Origin: CAYWJA01 sp964458485
GTDB lineage: Bacteria; Patescibacteriota; Gracilibacteria; UM-FILTER-43-11
Reading direction: 5' to 3'
DNA length: 30,038 nt
Assembly: GCA_964458485.1 (NCBI GenBank)
Contig: CAYWJA010000022.1
Span: 1 to 30,038 of the forward strand
In this document: piece by piece, positions 1 to 7,408 of the stretch
Layout: each line of letters opens with the position of its first letter
Numbering within the stretch: the stretch's first letter is position 1
The notes under the pieces: generated by a model
Databases searched by the model: none
What the model was told of the DNA's origin: nothing
Seen by the model: only the letters and a program-made list of their open reading frames with translations
Translations under genes and position numbers: made by a program

Positions 1-180
1 AATCTCATAGAATTTTTTATTACAGTTAAACGTAGCTTTTGTTATTTCCGATAACTCGTTTCTATCTGCACTTTTTGCCGATTAATAACTTAATCTTGCA
101 TGTTATCGGTAATTTGGTTAAGATAGCCTCCTTTGTGAAGTTACCCAATCGAACTAATAGTATTTTAACCAAAATTACAG
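1..180. other. Leader region before the recombinase
   Basis: No gene is supported here. An inverted pair CCGATAAC (about 48-55) and GTTATCGG (about 113-120) lies upstream of the recombinase and could be a regulatory or recombination site. The arms are short and about 60 bases apart, so this is only a suggestion. Confidence 0.2.
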
Positions 181-407
181 ATGTTACAAGAAAATAGTGC
201 AGTGTACCTGTTATTAGAACAGGTTAGAAACGAGTTGGTGTTACGAAATTACAGCCCCAAGACAGTAAAAAGTTATACATCTTGCCTGAAAGATTATTTT
301 GATTTTTTAGGTAAGGAATATGATAGACTGGATGAATATAAAATTCGGTCTTTTTTAATGACAAAACAGGGAAAGGGTTATGCACCACAGACGATTAATT
401 TATATCT
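181..407 (+). CDS. Tyrosine recombinase, N-terminal fragment (cut by gap)
   Basis: This is the N-terminal SAM-like, core-DNA-binding domain of a XerC/D- or integron-integrase-like tyrosine recombinase. It has the typical 'LRNYSPKTVKSYTSCLKDYF' pattern followed by 'GYAPQTINLY'. The frame is open up to a 10-N gap. The sequence after the gap does not simply continue it: the second piece repeats the same 'K(K)QxxGYAPQTINLY' segment, with diverged nucleotides. The two fragments therefore probably come from two paralogous recombinases joined by scaffolding, or from adjacent tandem copies. ATG at 181 has no obvious Shine-Dalgarno. The role, site-specific recombination at an unknown target, is inferred from the family. 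Confidence 0.75.
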
Positions 408-417
408 NNNNNNNNNN
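408..417. other. Assembly gap (10 N)
   Basis: Ten undetermined bases sit inside the recombinase coding region. Sequence on the two sides encodes overlapping, homologous parts of the same domain, so the stated gap size is unlikely to be real. Confidence 0.95.
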
Positions 418-1124
418 TTGATAGTGGTTTTGAAGATATGGAGATATCCGCAATTAAAAGATTTTTGCTGAAAAAACAGGAAGACGGGTATGCTCCGCAA
501 ACCATAAATCTTTATTTGAATGCAATTAAGTTTTTTTATTATCAAATAATAAGAACGAAGCAGAAAATTAATATTCGGTTTGCCAAACGAACAAAAAAAC
601 TTCCCGTTGTGCTTTCAAGGGCAGAAATTAGACAAATAATGGAAAGCATAGCCAATGTAAAACATCGTTTGTTAATTGCATTGGCATATGGAGCAGGGCT
701 CAGGATAAGTGAAGTGATTAATTTAAAAGTAAAAGATGTTCAATTCCATGAAAAAACATTGCATATTAAAGATTCTAAGGGTAAGAAAGATCGAATAACA
801 GTTTTGCCGGATAAGTTGTTCGATGATTTAAGTTTACAAATAGGGGGTAAAGATGGGAATGAATATGTTTTTGACAGCCAAAGAGGTGGCAAGCTTGACC
901 CTAGAACAGCAAGTAAGATATTTGAAAATGCTTTACAAAAGGCAGAAATTAAAAAAGAAGCCACCTTCCACTCCCTACGCCATAGTTTTGCCACACATTT
1001 ACTCGAAAACGGCACTGACGTGAGGTACGTACAGGAGCTTTTGGGTCATGCAAATATCCGGACTACACAAATTTATACACAAGTTACAAATTTACATCTT
1101 AAAAAAATCAAAAGCCCTTTATAA
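418..1124 (+). CDS. Tyrosine recombinase, catalytic part
   Basis: This is the C-terminal catalytic domain of a tyrosine recombinase, 5'-truncated by the gap; the first in-frame ATG is at 438. All catalytic residues are visible: Arg in 'GAGLRISEV', Lys in the hairpin 'SKGKKDR', His-x-x-Arg in 'HSLRHSFATHLLENG', His in 'ELLGHANIRTT', and the nucleophile Tyr in 'QIYTQV'. The end 'LKKIKSPL' resembles the terminus of XerC/D- and integron-type enzymes. The extra patch diagnostic of IntI is not evident, and no attC sites or cassettes follow. The catalytic half looks intact, so a working enzyme is plausible if a complete N-terminus lies within the gap. Confidence 0.88.
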
Positions 1125-1340
1125 GAATAGGTTTAATATTTTTTTTCGGCTCAGTATACACCCTAAATTCCCTGCGGTCATAACACCTTTCATTAAATCA
1201 GGATTATTAAGAAAAAGAATAGTAGATCCTATTAAGAGTGCTGAGCAGCCTATAACCCACACAACATTATTTCTAATATTAGACGCAGGGTCTGACTCAT
1301 CGTAATAATGGTAATGTTTGGATAGGCTAACTTTTTTCAC
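1119..1340 (-). CDS. Small putative membrane protein
   Basis: This 73-residue reading frame starts at GTG (1338-1340) and is convergent with the recombinase, overlapping its stop by a few bases. Residues about 25-45, 'NVVWVIGCSALLIGSTILFL', form one good transmembrane helix after a polar, histidine/tyrosine-containing N-terminus; the C-terminus is basic. There is no recognisable family and no clear ribosome-binding site. The helix is the only positive evidence, so it may be a chance reading frame. Confidence 0.35.
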   Translation of the reverse strand: MKKVSLSKHYHYYDESDPASNIRNNVVWVIGCSALLIGSTILFLNNPDLMKGVMTAGNLGCILSRKKILNLFL

Positions 1341-1470
1341 AATGCGCTTATTGTAATATTATTTATTTCTTTGTCAATATTAACTATTTTTCAATTAGGC
1401 TAATCCTTGTAATTTTTGTAATCTTTTGTAATATGGATATAAGGGTATTTTTAAGGCTCAAATATAATAA

Positions 1471-1500
1471 CACTTGAGACTTGAGACATGCACTTGAGAC
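1471..1500. repeat. Short direct repeats, CACTTGAGAC words
   Basis: The word ACTTGAGAC occurs three times in 30 bases directly upstream of prfB. It resembles one arm of the word-repeat elements found elsewhere in the window, but no complementary arm lies nearby. The 1341-1512 spacer holds nothing else recognisable. Confidence 0.5.
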
Positions 1501-1524
1501 TATTTTATAACTATGGAGATTGAA

Positions 1525-2605
1525 ATGGACCACACAGAACTAAAAGAGCTCATCACAGCCATTGACAAAGATCTCCAGTATCTTTGACGGTCTTGGCGTA
1601 GAAGATAAAAAACAGAAAGTGATTGATATATCTAGTAAGGAGGGTTTTTGGGATGATAATAAAAAGGCTGAAAAAATTCTTAAAGAATTAAAATATTGGG
1701 AAAAATTAATAGAAACTTGGGAGGATATTAGGGGTAAAAGAGGGGATTTAGAAGAATTATCCGGCTTAGTTGATGAAAATAAGGAAAAAGAAGTTGAAGA
1801 TCTTGATAGTGAATTTAACGAATTAAAAAAGAGACATCAAAAAGCACATATAGAGTTATTTTTGAATGGAAAACACGATCAAAATGACGCTATTTTAATC
1901 ATTTCTGCAGGTACTGGCGGTGTGGATGCGCAGGATTGGGCGGAAATGCTTATGCGGATGTATTTAAGGTATGCGGAAGATCATAATTTGAAAGCAGAAG
2001 TTGTTGAAAAAACAATGGGGGCAGAGGCAGGCATTAAAAGTGCGACTATCGAAATTAAAGGAATGCTTGTTTATGGTCATTTAAAATCTGAACACGGCGT
2101 TCATCGTTTGGTTAGGTTATCACCTTTTAATGCCAAAAATCTTCGTCAGACATCATTTGCACTTGTAGAGGTTTTACCTGTTATTACAGAAGATGAAGGA
2201 GTTGAAATAGATGAAAAAGATTTACGAATAGATACTTTTCGCGCATCCGGAGCAGGTGGTCAGCATGTAAATACAACGGATTCTGCGGTGCGTATAACAC
2301 ATAATCCAACAGGCGTTGTTGTTTCATGTCAAAACGAAAGATCTCAGGCTCAAAATAAAGCTCAGGCAATGAATTTATTACGTGGTAAACTAATGCAAAA
2401 GCTTGCCGAAGAGCAGAAAGAAAAAGTTGAAGAATTAAAAGGCGGTTATAAAGAGGCTGCATGGGGAAATCAGATACGCTCCTATGTTTTTCAGCCATAC
2501 ACTATGGTAAAAGATCACCGTACTAATGCTGAAACCAGCCAAATTGATAAAATTATGGATGGGGATATTGATTTGTTTATTGAGGCATTTTTACTAAAAA
2601 ATTAA
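1525..2605 (+). CDS. prfB: Peptide chain release factor 2 (programmed +1 frameshift)
   Basis: RF2 recognises UGA and UAA stop codons and triggers peptide release. Reading starts at ATG 1525, preceded by GGAG at 1516-1519 (ATG 1513 is an in-frame alternative). It runs 20 codons to CTT-TGA-C at 1582-1588, where the ribosome must shift +1 so that GAC at 1586 is read. The combined protein is about 359 residues, a normal RF2 length. The tripeptide anticodon SPF appears in 'LVRLSPFNAKN' (about residue 200) and the catalytic GGQ in 'SGAGGQHVN' (about 235). A prediction ignoring the shift would begin at TTG 1562 and lose the true N-terminus. def follows after 12 bases, suggesting co-transcription. 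Confidence 0.95.
1582..1588 (+). promoter_or_regulatory. RF2 autoregulatory frameshift site CTTTGAC
   Basis: The slippery CTT is followed by in-frame TGA and C, the canonical RF2 recoding signal. Low RF2 slows termination at this UGA and favours the +1 shift, making more RF2. The usual Shine-Dalgarno-like stimulator (AGGGGG in E. coli) is absent; the corresponding bases are CTCCAG. Confidence 0.93.
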
Positions 2606-2617
2606 TCATTAACAATT

Positions 2618-3112
2618 ATGTTTCTAGAAATCCAAAAAGGAAGGGGTAACCCAGTACTTCGTAAAAAATCAAAGGAAGTTAAGAGTGTTACAAAAAGACT
2701 TATTAAGTTTATTAAAGAAATGGAAAAGGCTATGAAACATGAAAAAGGTATCGGACTTGCTGCACCACAGGTTGGAGAAAATATTCGACTTATTTTAGTT
2801 ACGCTAGATAATAAAAAAATAATTCCAATGGCAAACCCTGTTATAATTAGCTGCTCTGAAGATAAGGAGCATGACGAAGAAGGTTGTCTAAGCATACCCG
2901 GTGAGTGGGGTCAGGTTGAGCGATATAAAGAAATTACAGTTACTTATCGAGATGCAAATAATAAAGAATGTAAATTAAAATTAGATGGCTTCAACGCTCG
3001 CGTTGTACAGCACGAAATCGACCACCTCGATGGCATCTTGTTCACAGATTATTTAGATGCAGAAGAGAGTGTTTTGAATGTGATGAGGCAGAATGAAATA
3101 GAGAAATTATAA
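2618..3112 (+). CDS. def: Peptide deformylase
   Basis: This Fe/Zn metalloenzyme removes the formyl group from the N-terminal methionine of new proteins. All three family motifs are present: 'GIGLAAPQVG' (residues 44-53), 'EEGCLSIPG' with the metal ligand Cys90, and 'HEIDH' (132-136) giving two His ligands and the catalytic Glu. At 164 residues it has the usual length. It lies 12 bases after prfB, and a tRNA promoter follows. There is no Shine-Dalgarno before the ATG, as for most genes here. Confidence 0.96.
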   Translation: MFLEIQKGRGNPVLRKKSKEVKSVTKRLIKFIKEMEKAMKHEKGIGLAAPQVGENIRLILVTLDNKKIIPMANPVIISCSEDKEHDEEGCLSIPGEWGQVERYKEITVTYRDANNKECKLKLDGFNARVVQHEIDHLDGILFTDYLDAEESVLNVMRQNEIEKL

Positions 3113-3118
3113 AATCAT

Positions 3119-3147
3119 TTGCAAAATATAAAAACCTACAGTAAAAT
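3119..3147 (+). promoter_or_regulatory. Promoter of tRNA-Leu
   Basis: TTGCAA (3119-3124), a 17-base spacer and TAAAAT (3142-3147) match the sigma70 consensus. The predicted start is near 3154, about 12 bases before the mature tRNA. Confidence 0.7.
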
Positions 3148-3165
3148 ACCGAGGCATTTAGATGT

Positions 3166-3250
3166 GCCCAGGTGGTGGAACTGGTAGACACGCTGGTCTT
3201 AGGAACCAGTGCCGCAAGGCGTGAAGGTTCGAGTCCTTTCCTGGGCACCA
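3166..3250 (+). tRNA. tRNA-Leu (UAG anticodon)
   Basis: The acceptor stem GCCCAGG (3166-3172) pairs with CCTGGGC (3240-3246), followed by discriminator A and an encoded CCA (3248-3250). The anticodon stem is CTGGT/ACCAG (3193-3197/3205-3209) with loop CTTAGGA, giving anticodon TAG, which reads CUN leucine codons. A long variable arm, GTTCGAGTC in the T-arm and the 85-base length fit a class II leucine tRNA. Confidence 0.97.
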
Positions 3251-3267
3251 TCTCACATGCTGTTTTG

Positions 3268-3276
3268 TGATATACT
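3268..3276 (+). promoter_or_regulatory. Extended -10 promoter of tatD (leaderless)
   Basis: TG-A-TATACT is an extended -10 box. The base 7 positions downstream of the box is the A of the tatD ATG at 3283, so the transcript is predicted to start at the start codon. There is no good -35 and no room for a ribosome-binding site. Confidence 0.6.
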
Positions 3277-3282
3277 TTTATT

Positions 3283-4071
3283 ATGAGCTACGCAATCGAC
3301 ACCCACTGCCATTTAACATTTCTGCCACCAAATATTCAAAGGGCGGTTATTGATCGTGCACAGAAGGCAGGTGTTAAAAAGATGATCACAGTTGCATGTA
3401 ATTTAGAGGAAGTAGAAAAATGCAGATTTTTGATAGATAAATATGATTTTATTTATGGCACAGCCGGTATTCATCCAACAGATCTTGGTAACGACATTGA
3501 GTCGGATTTGAAAAAGGTGTATGAATACGCTCAAGATGATCATATTGTCGCAATAGGGGAGGTGGGGCTGGACTATTACCATGATCGTTTTCCGCATGAT
3601 CTCCAGATAAAATATTTATCTCGCCAGTTAGAAATTACTAAAGAACTCAATAAGCCTGCCATCATCCATTGCCGCGCTGGTAAGTTTGCCGGCCAAAATT
3701 CATCGGTTTTTCCAGACATAATTGATGTTTTTAAAAGGTCTAACTTCTCCAACGGTGTTATGCATTGTTATAGCGGGACCCTGAAGGAGGCTGAGGTATT
3801 TTTAGAAATGGGCCTCATGATCTCATTTACCGGCATAATTACTTATGAACGTAATCAGGAACTCCGGGATGTTATAAAAATGATGCCTATCGAAAAGTTA
3901 ATGATAGAAACTGATTCACCGTTTTTACCGCCAATGAATCATAGGGGGGAAAAGAATGAGCCTGCATTTGTGATCGAAGTTGCCAAGACTATTGCTGAAG
4001 TTCGTGATTTATCGGTTGATGAGGTGCTTGAGGTTACTAGTGGGAATGCGGAGAGGTTTTTTAATATCTAG
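3283..4071 (+). CDS. tatD: TatD-family metal-dependent DNase
   Basis: This is a TIM-barrel hydrolase of the TatD family (3'-5' DNA exonuclease activity is known for E. coli TatD). Metal and signature motifs are visible: 'DTHCHL' at the N-terminus, 'GIHPTDL', 'AIGEVGLDYY', 'IIHCRAGK', 'GVMHCYSG' and 'ETDSPFLPP' near the C-terminus. At 262 residues it has the usual length. The gene appears leaderless. Its TAG stop (4069-4071) is also the first three bases of the S23-bearing inverted-repeat element, which separates it from convergent radA. Confidence 0.93.
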   Translation: MSYAIDTHCHLTFLPPNIQRAVIDRAQKAGVKKMITVACNLEEVEKCRFLIDKYDFIYGTAGIHPTDLGNDIESDLKKVYEYAQDDHIVAIGEVGLDYYHDRFPHDLQIKYLSRQLEITKELNKPAIIHCRAGKFAGQNSSVFPDIIDVFKRSNFSNGVMHCYSGTLKEAEVFLEMGLMISFTGIITYERNQELRDVIKMMPIEKLMIETDSPFLPPMNHRGEKNEPAFVIEVAKTIAEVRDLSVDEVLEVTSGNAERFFNI

Positions 4072-4550
4072 GCTTGTAGGATGTAGGCCTGTAGGATGTA
4101 GGAGAAATTTTTAACTATTGATTTTTCTATTTATAATCATTTTATTTAATATTTTCATTACTTCATTAAGTAATTGATCTACTTTAGTAAAATCTAATTT
4201 TTTACCAAAAGGTAATCTTTTTGCAATTTCTATTTGTGTTTCCAATTCTCCACCAGACGCAAAGGCAATAATTAAAAATCTGCAATATTCCTTATCTGTT
4301 GCACGTCTTTTTCCTTCTACGATATTAGATGGAATAGATATAGCTGTTTTTCTTGTATGGGCAGCTAATCCATATAATTCAGATTTTGGATATTGATCAG
4401 TTAATTTATATATTTCAACAACCAAATCCATTGCCTTTTGCCAAACAATAAGGTCTTTATAAGTACCCATTTTAAATTGTTTATTCTTCATAATACAAAA
4501 AATTAATAAAATAAAATCCTACATCCTACAAGCCTACATCCTACGTCCTA
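4069..4550. mobile_element. IVS-like inverted-repeat element A with S23 gene
   Basis: A 482-bp unit has arms 4069-4103 and 4517-4550 that are inverted copies built from the word GTAGGATGTAGGCYT. About 28 of 35 positions match, including CCTACATCCTACA at the inner ends. The loop holds one S23/IVP gene. The outermost bases are TAG on both strands: the left TAG is the tatD stop and the right one is the radA stop. Terminal complementary arms around an S23 ORF are the known layout of 23S rRNA intervening sequences, but here the unit lies between protein genes. A gene-less relative with the same words is at 20539-20597. Confidence 0.75.
4111..4491 (-). CDS. S23/IVP-family four-helix-bundle protein
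   Basis: This 126-residue protein belongs to the 23S rRNA-intervening-sequence-protein (S23) family. Diagnostic features are 'DLIVWQKAMDLVVEIYKLT' near the N-terminus, 'SIPSNIVEGKRRATDKEYCRF' in the middle and long amphipathic helices throughout. Family members form oligomeric four-helix bundles related to the Avd protein of diversity-generating retroelements; the molecular role is unsettled, and binding nucleic acid is an inference. Alternative starts are ATG 4491 and an internal ATG seven codons later ('MGTYKDL'), which fits the family better. It lies wholly inside the inverted repeats of element A. A diverged relative is at 5923-6282. Confidence 0.9.
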   Translation of the reverse strand: MKNKQFKMGTYKDLIVWQKAMDLVVEIYKLTDQYPKSELYGLAAHTRKTAISIPSNIVEGKRRATDKEYCRFLIIAFASGGELETQIEIAKRLPFGKKLDFTKVDQLLNEVMKILNKMIINRKINS

Positions 4551-5855
4551 AAACAATAATTTAACCCCCTCCACCACCGTCTTCACCTCCTTGTTCGAAA
4601 GCACTTCCTCAAAGCCCAATTTTTTAGCCTCCTTCTCACGTTTATCTAATTGCGTAATGGCTCGCACTTCACCAGATAAACCCACTTCGCCCATCACTAC
4701 CAGATCGGACGGGAGTGGTTTTTTGAGCTTTGAGCTCGCTATTGCCATGGCTATTGCTAAATCGACTGCAGGCTCTTTTAACTTCAATCCACCAACAACA
4801 TTTACAAATACATCTGATGAATCAAGTTTTATTTTTGCATAACGCTCCAGTACAGCAATTATTATATTTAATCTGTTTAAATCAATACCGCTTGCAGTAC
4901 GCTTCGGATATCCAAAATGAGTGTAGGAAGTTAATGCCTGCACTTCTACCAAAAAAGTTCTCGTACCCTCAATTACTGGTACAATTACAGAACCTATTGG
5001 ATCTTTTGATCTGCCATCCAAAAATAGGGCGGATGGATTTTTTACTTCCTGTAATCCATTTTGCTCCATTTTAAATACACCCACTTCATCCACCGCACCA
5101 AAGCGATTTTTAGTAGTGCGAAGCAGCCTAAAATGATGAAATTTATCACCTTCTAAAAATAAAACAGTATCAACGAGATGTGTAAGCACCTGTGGGCCAG
5201 CCAAATTACCTTCTTTATTTACATGGCCAATTAATAAGATTGGAATATTTTTGGATTTAGCAACCTGCATTAACTGCTCCGTTACATATCTAACCTGCGA
5301 AATTGAGCCAGCCTGGCTTGCAATTTCTTCACTAGCCATAACCTGCACAGAATCAATTACTACAAAACCCGGATTTTCTGCCTCAATCGTAGCCAAGATT
5401 GATTCCAGACTATTTATATTTAGCAATTGAATTGGCGTTTTTATTTTTAAGCGCTTAGCACGGCTGGATATCTGCCCAATTGATTCTTCACCTGAAAAAT
5501 ACAATACTTTTTTGTCTAAGCTTGCCATTCGGTCACAAATTTGAAGAGTTAAAGTCGATTTCCCAATACCCGGATCGCCAGCCAAAAGCACCAATGAATC
5601 CGGAACAAAGCCGCCTCCTACAACTCTGTCAAACTCAGATATTTTTGTTACTAGTCTTTTTTGCTTAGTCTGAATTCCATCAATTATAACCGTCGGTTTA
5701 ATTGGCTTAGTAAGTTTAATGGATTGCTTTTTAGGGCTAATATCTTCAACATCTTCTATAAAGCTGTTCCATGCATTGCACTGAAGGCATTGCCCACTCC
5801 ATTTAGGAGATTTATTACTGCATTTACTGCAGATATATATAGTACGTAATTTCAT
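4548..5855 (-). CDS. radA: DNA repair protein RadA
   Basis: RadA/Sms is a RecA-like ATPase that promotes branch migration in recombinational repair. Visible in order: an N-terminal zinc finger (Cys pairs in 'CSKCSNKSPKW' and 'QCLQCNAW'), Walker A 'GDPGIGKST', a Walker B-like 'GFVVIDSVQ', the RadA motif 'TTKNRFGAVDEVGVF', and a Lon-like C-terminal domain. At 435 residues it is full length. Its stop codon lies in the outer tip of the right arm of element A. Upstream is element B, so the gene sits between two S23-bearing units. No Shine-Dalgarno precedes ATG 5855. Confidence 0.96.
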   Translation of the reverse strand: MKLRTIYICSKCSNKSPKWSGQCLQCNAWNSFIEDVEDISPKKQSIKLTKPIKPTVIIDGIQTKQKRLVTKISEFDRVVGGGFVPDSLVLLAGDPGIGKSTLTLQICDRMASLDKKVLYFSGEESIGQISSRAKRLKIKTPIQLLNINSLESILATIEAENPGFVVIDSVQVMASEEIASQAGSISQVRYVTEQLMQVAKSKNIPILLIGHVNKEGNLAGPQVLTHLVDTVLFLEGDKFHHFRLLRTTKNRFGAVDEVGVFKMEQNGLQEVKNPSALFLDGRSKDPIGSVIVPVIEGTRTFLVEVQALTSYTHFGYPKRTASGIDLNRLNIIIAVLERYAKIKLDSSDVFVNVVGGLKLKEPAVDLAIAMAIASSKLKKPLPSDLVVMGEVGLSGEVRAITQLDKREKEAKKLGFEEVLSNKEVKTVVEGVKLLF

Positions 5856-5887
5856 GATATTTTTGAGGTTATTTTGTATTTTTACAG

Positions 5888-6354
5888 GTGCTTTAGTCTG
5901 GTAGTGCTGTAGTCCGGTAGTGCTATTTTTGATAGTAGGTATGTTTCCATTTAGTTAATAATTTTCCGACTTCAGTTTGAAGTTTTTCTAATTTATGAAA
6001 TTCATCTTTACTTAAATAATTTAAATCATAAGCAAGTAAAGTCTGATACTCTAATTCCTTCAAAGAAGCTTCACTTATATTAAAAAATTTCATTGCATCT
6101 TTGTACCCCTCTCTTTTATATCCTTCTACGATATTAGAAGGGATGGATACTGATGAACGTCTCATTTGAGATATTAATCCAAATTTTTCTTCAGGAGGGA
6201 ATTTTTTAGTTATTTTATAAATTTTTATTACAAGTTGATGTGCTTTTTGCCAAGCAATTACATCTTTAAATGTTTTAGCCATAGCTCTGTTAGTTACAAA
6301 ATAAAATGCTTAGTTAGCACTACCGGACTACAGCACTAAAGCACTACAGCACTA
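5888..6354. mobile_element. IVS-like inverted-repeat element B with S23 gene
   Basis: Arms 5888-5925 and 6315-6354 are inverted copies. The inner 24 bases (TAGCACTACCGG followed by ACTACAGCACTA) pair perfectly, then degenerate outward. The words (AGCACTAC, GGACTAC) differ completely from those of element A, yet the layout is the same: a single S23 gene in the loop, same strand. The S23 stop TAG (5923-5925) is the inner tip of the left arm. A gene-less unit made of the same words is at 7320-7407. Confidence 0.75.
5923..6282 (-). CDS. S23/IVP-family four-helix-bundle protein
   Basis: A second S23-family protein of 119 residues, with 'DVIAWQKAHQLVIKIYKIT', 'SVSIPSNIVEGYKREGYKDA' and a helical C-terminus 'DEFHKLEKLQTEVGKLL'. 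It shares the family motifs with the copy at 4111-4491 but is clearly diverged, so this is not a recent duplication. It is enclosed by the arms of element B, and its stop codon belongs to the arm. Function is unknown; family membership is firm. Confidence 0.9.
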   Translation of the reverse strand: MAKTFKDVIAWQKAHQLVIKIYKITKKFPPEEKFGLISQMRRSSVSIPSNIVEGYKREGYKDAMKFFNISEASLKELEYQTLLAYDLNYLSKDEFHKLEKLQTEVGKLLTKWKHTYYQK

Positions 6355-6412
6355 TTTTAGTAAACAAAAGTTCACTGGTCAAGAAAAAATACACAAAAAC
6401 CAAACAATGCTA

Positions 6413-6418
6413 TATAAT
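6413..6418 (+). promoter_or_regulatory. -10 box of the SPFH gene
   Basis: TATAAT, preceded by TGCTA, lies about 28 bases before ATG 6447. The -35 is not convincing. Confidence 0.5.
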
Positions 6419-6446
6419 ATCCGCATTAGTCTTAATAAATTAAAAA

Positions 6447-7322
6447 ATGATCGATCTACCACCAAACCCTCTAGAAAAAATAAATTGGAATTTTAGAGGT
6501 AAAAATATTTTCGTAATAATAGTTGCAGTTATTGTTTTTTTAATAGTACTAGATGGCCTTGTTTCAGTACCTCCTGGGAAAGTCGGTATTATTTATGATC
6601 GAAGCAGAGGAGTACTTGTAGATAAAGAGCTGCCTGAGGGTCTCCATTTAAAAATTCCTTTATGGCAGGTGTCTTATATAATGAACACTCGTACGCAGGA
6701 ATATACTATGAGTGTTGCTGCTGGTGAGGGTGCTGTTTATTCTGATGACAGCATGACAGCGCCAACCTCCGATGGGCAAACTGTAACCGTTGATGCAACA
6801 GTTCTTTTTCATATAGATAAGAATAAAGCAGCTGATTTATTTCAAAAGATCGGGCCAAATTATGCACAAAAAATAATTAGACCAATAGCTCGTAGTCAGA
6901 TTCGTTCACAAATAGCAGAATATACTGCGATTGATATCTATGCAAAAAAACGTGATGAGGCCGAAAAAAAGATTAATGAACGTATTAAAACGCTATATGC
7001 AGAAAAAAATATAACACTCGAAAAAGTTCTTTTAAGGCATATTGCCTTTTCTAAAGAATACGCTCAGGCAATTGAAGATAAGCAGGTAGCACAGCAGCGC
7101 ATACAAAAAGCTGACTATCAGATGCAGGAAGCCAAAAAGCTCAAGGAAAAGAAAATTGTTGAGGCTGAGGCTGACGCAAAGGCTATTCAATTAAAAGGAG
7201 ATTCCTTAAAGAAATATCCACAGGTAATACAATTTGAATTTGTGCAAAAGATGGCGAAAAATATTACATGGGGAATAATGCCAGACAAGGTACTTCCGTT
7301 ACTTAATTTAGGAACTAAATAG
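6447..7322 (+). CDS. SPFH/prohibitin-like membrane protein
   Basis: A 291-residue SPFH (stomatin/prohibitin/flotillin/HflK-C) protein. One N-terminal transmembrane helix, 'IFVIIVAVIVFLIVLDGLV' (about 21-39), leads into 'SVPPGKVGIIYDRSRG' and the SPFH domain ('VDATVLFHIDKNKAADLFQKI', 'RSQIRSQIAEYTAIDIYAKK'). A charged, alanine-rich coiled coil follows at about 200-250. Members form membrane-bound rings that organise membranes or modulate proteases; the partner here is unknown. The TAG stop (7320-7322) is the first word of repeat element C. Confidence 0.88.
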   Translation: MIDLPPNPLEKINWNFRGKNIFVIIVAVIVFLIVLDGLVSVPPGKVGIIYDRSRGVLVDKELPEGLHLKIPLWQVSYIMNTRTQEYTMSVAAGEGAVYSDDSMTAPTSDGQTVTVDATVLFHIDKNKAADLFQKIGPNYAQKIIRPIARSQIRSQIAEYTAIDIYAKKRDEAEKKINERIKTLYAEKNITLEKVLLRHIAFSKEYAQAIEDKQVAQQRIQKADYQMQEAKKLKEKKIVEAEADAKAIQLKGDSLKKYPQVIQFEFVQKMAKNITWGIMPDKVLPLLNLGTK

Positions 7323-7407
7323 TCCTGTAGTCCTTTAGTGCTGTAGTCCTGTAGTGCTCTACTATTTAGGACAAAAGCACGACAGCACGACAGCACGACA
7401 GCACTCT
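7320..7407. repeat. Word-repeat hairpin C (same family as B, no gene)
   Basis: AGTCCTGTAGT / GTGCTGTAGT words (7320-7361) are followed by AGCACGACAGC words (7377-7406), which are roughly complementary. It shares its words with element B but contains no ORF. It fills the whole space between the SPFH stop, whose TAG it provides, and the nadE ATG at 7409. Confidence 0.7.
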
Positions 7408-7408
7408 A

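Noticed and set aside
740..1015. Minus-strand reading frame inside the recombinase
   Set aside because: It is antisense to a well-conserved catalytic domain and has no family features.
1..1124. Integron (integrase with attI and cassettes)
   Set aside because: There are no convincing attI or attC sites or cassettes, and the IntI-specific patch is not visible.
4069..4550. CRISPR array in the repeated words
   Set aside because: The words are short, degenerate and arranged as two inverted arms without regular unique spacers, and no cas genes are present.
4111..6282. S23 genes as evidence for a nearby 23S rRNA gene
   Set aside because: No rRNA sequence is present; the neighbours are protein genes.
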